From Salinibacillus kushneri (GTDB lineage: Bacteria > Bacillota > Bacilli > Bacillales > Alkalibacillaceae): a stretch of 64,000 nt of DNA. Location of the stretch: contig NZ_FOHJ01000001.1 of assembly GCF_900111405.1 (NCBI RefSeq), forward strand, positions 248,001-312,000, given 5' to 3'. Made by a program: the position numbers and the translations under genes. Numbering within the stretch: the stretch's first letter is position 1; each line of letters opens with the position of its first letter. Below are positions 63,935 to 64,000 of the stretch, in pieces. Below the pieces are notes generated by a model, which was not told the DNA's origin, searched no databases, and was given only the letters and a program-made list of their open reading frames with translations.

Positions 63935-64000
63935 TTCTAAGGCTCCTTTCCGTTTTGACTGATCTATTTTATCCGTTTATCTTTCACCATTTGTTCTAAT

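Larger units (their letters stand above)
63594..64000. other. Right-edge intergenic region
   Basis: About 400 bases without an ordinary gene. It holds a cre-like site, a minus-strand terminator (63737-63787) and short minus-strand ORFs with ribosome sites (listed separately). Confidence 0.6.

Noticed and set aside
1-64000. CRISPR arrays, rRNA and tRNA genes
   Set aside because: I saw no spaced direct repeats, no rRNA-like conserved segments and no tRNA cloverleaf with TTCGA-type loop at proper spacing.

Overview
This is a chromosomal window from a low-GC, Gram-positive, motile Bacillaceae. The gene order minJ, ctpB, ftsX/ftsE, cccB, yvjA, prfB, secA, hpf, fliT/fliS/fliD/flaG, hag, csrA, fliW, yviE, flgL/K/N/M, yvyF, comFC/FA, degV, degU/S, yvyE matches the Bacillus subtilis chromosome. 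The repeat families and small differences (no swrA, no comFB, three LCP genes) suggest a non-subtilis genus, perhaps the moderately halophilic Virgibacillus/Gracilibacillus/Halobacillus group. That placement is inference from synteny and general style; no 16S sequence is present.

Region 1 (1-13,500, all minus strand) is housekeeping: division-site placement (MinJ), a sporulation-type protease (CtpB), an EnvC-like M23 hydrolase beside FtsEX, lipoprotein cytochrome c551, a YitT membrane protein, RF2 with its programmed frameshift, SecA, an unlisted 48-aa CxxC peptide gene, and long-form HPF.

Region 2 (13,600-31,600) is the late flagellar locus. Sigma-D-type promoters precede flaG-fliD-fliS-fliT, hag and flgM, and a CsrA-binding hairpin sits in the hag leader. 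Between hag and flaG lies a roughly 8 kb accessory block: a giant GT2-TPR-sulfotransferase fusion, a second sulfotransferase, a truncated third sulfotransferase, a decayed IS110 transposase, a YjfB protein and a chemoreceptor. The most interesting hypothesis here is that this block glycosylates and sulfates flagellin.

Region 3 (31,600-42,850) holds late competence genes comFA/comFC, DegV, the DegS/DegU two-component system, a YvyE/IMPACT protein, a VanZ-like protein, an orphan anchored coiled-coil protein, and three tandem LytR-CpsA-Psr wall-polymer ligases separated by terminator-like structures.

Region 4 (42,850-51,050) has a REP-associated tyrosine transposase (RAYT) flanked by its own palindromes. 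It is followed by a sugar locus: a divergent TIM-barrel isomerase, a LacI regulator with palindromic operators, a ribose-type ABC importer and a Gfo/Idh/MocA dehydrogenase. A Bacillaceae intergenic repeat and a perfect hairpin split the importer operon between binding protein and ATPase.

Region 5 (51,100-63,600, minus strand) is one galactose locus: an MsmX-type ATPase, galK, galE, galT, a membrane-anchored sugar-binding sensor, a YesM kinase, a YesN regulator, and an MsmEFG-type importer. Together these would sense, import and convert a galactose-containing saccharide through the Leloir pathway. No glycosidase is in view. The right edge holds only a terminated minus-strand transcript with very short ORFs.
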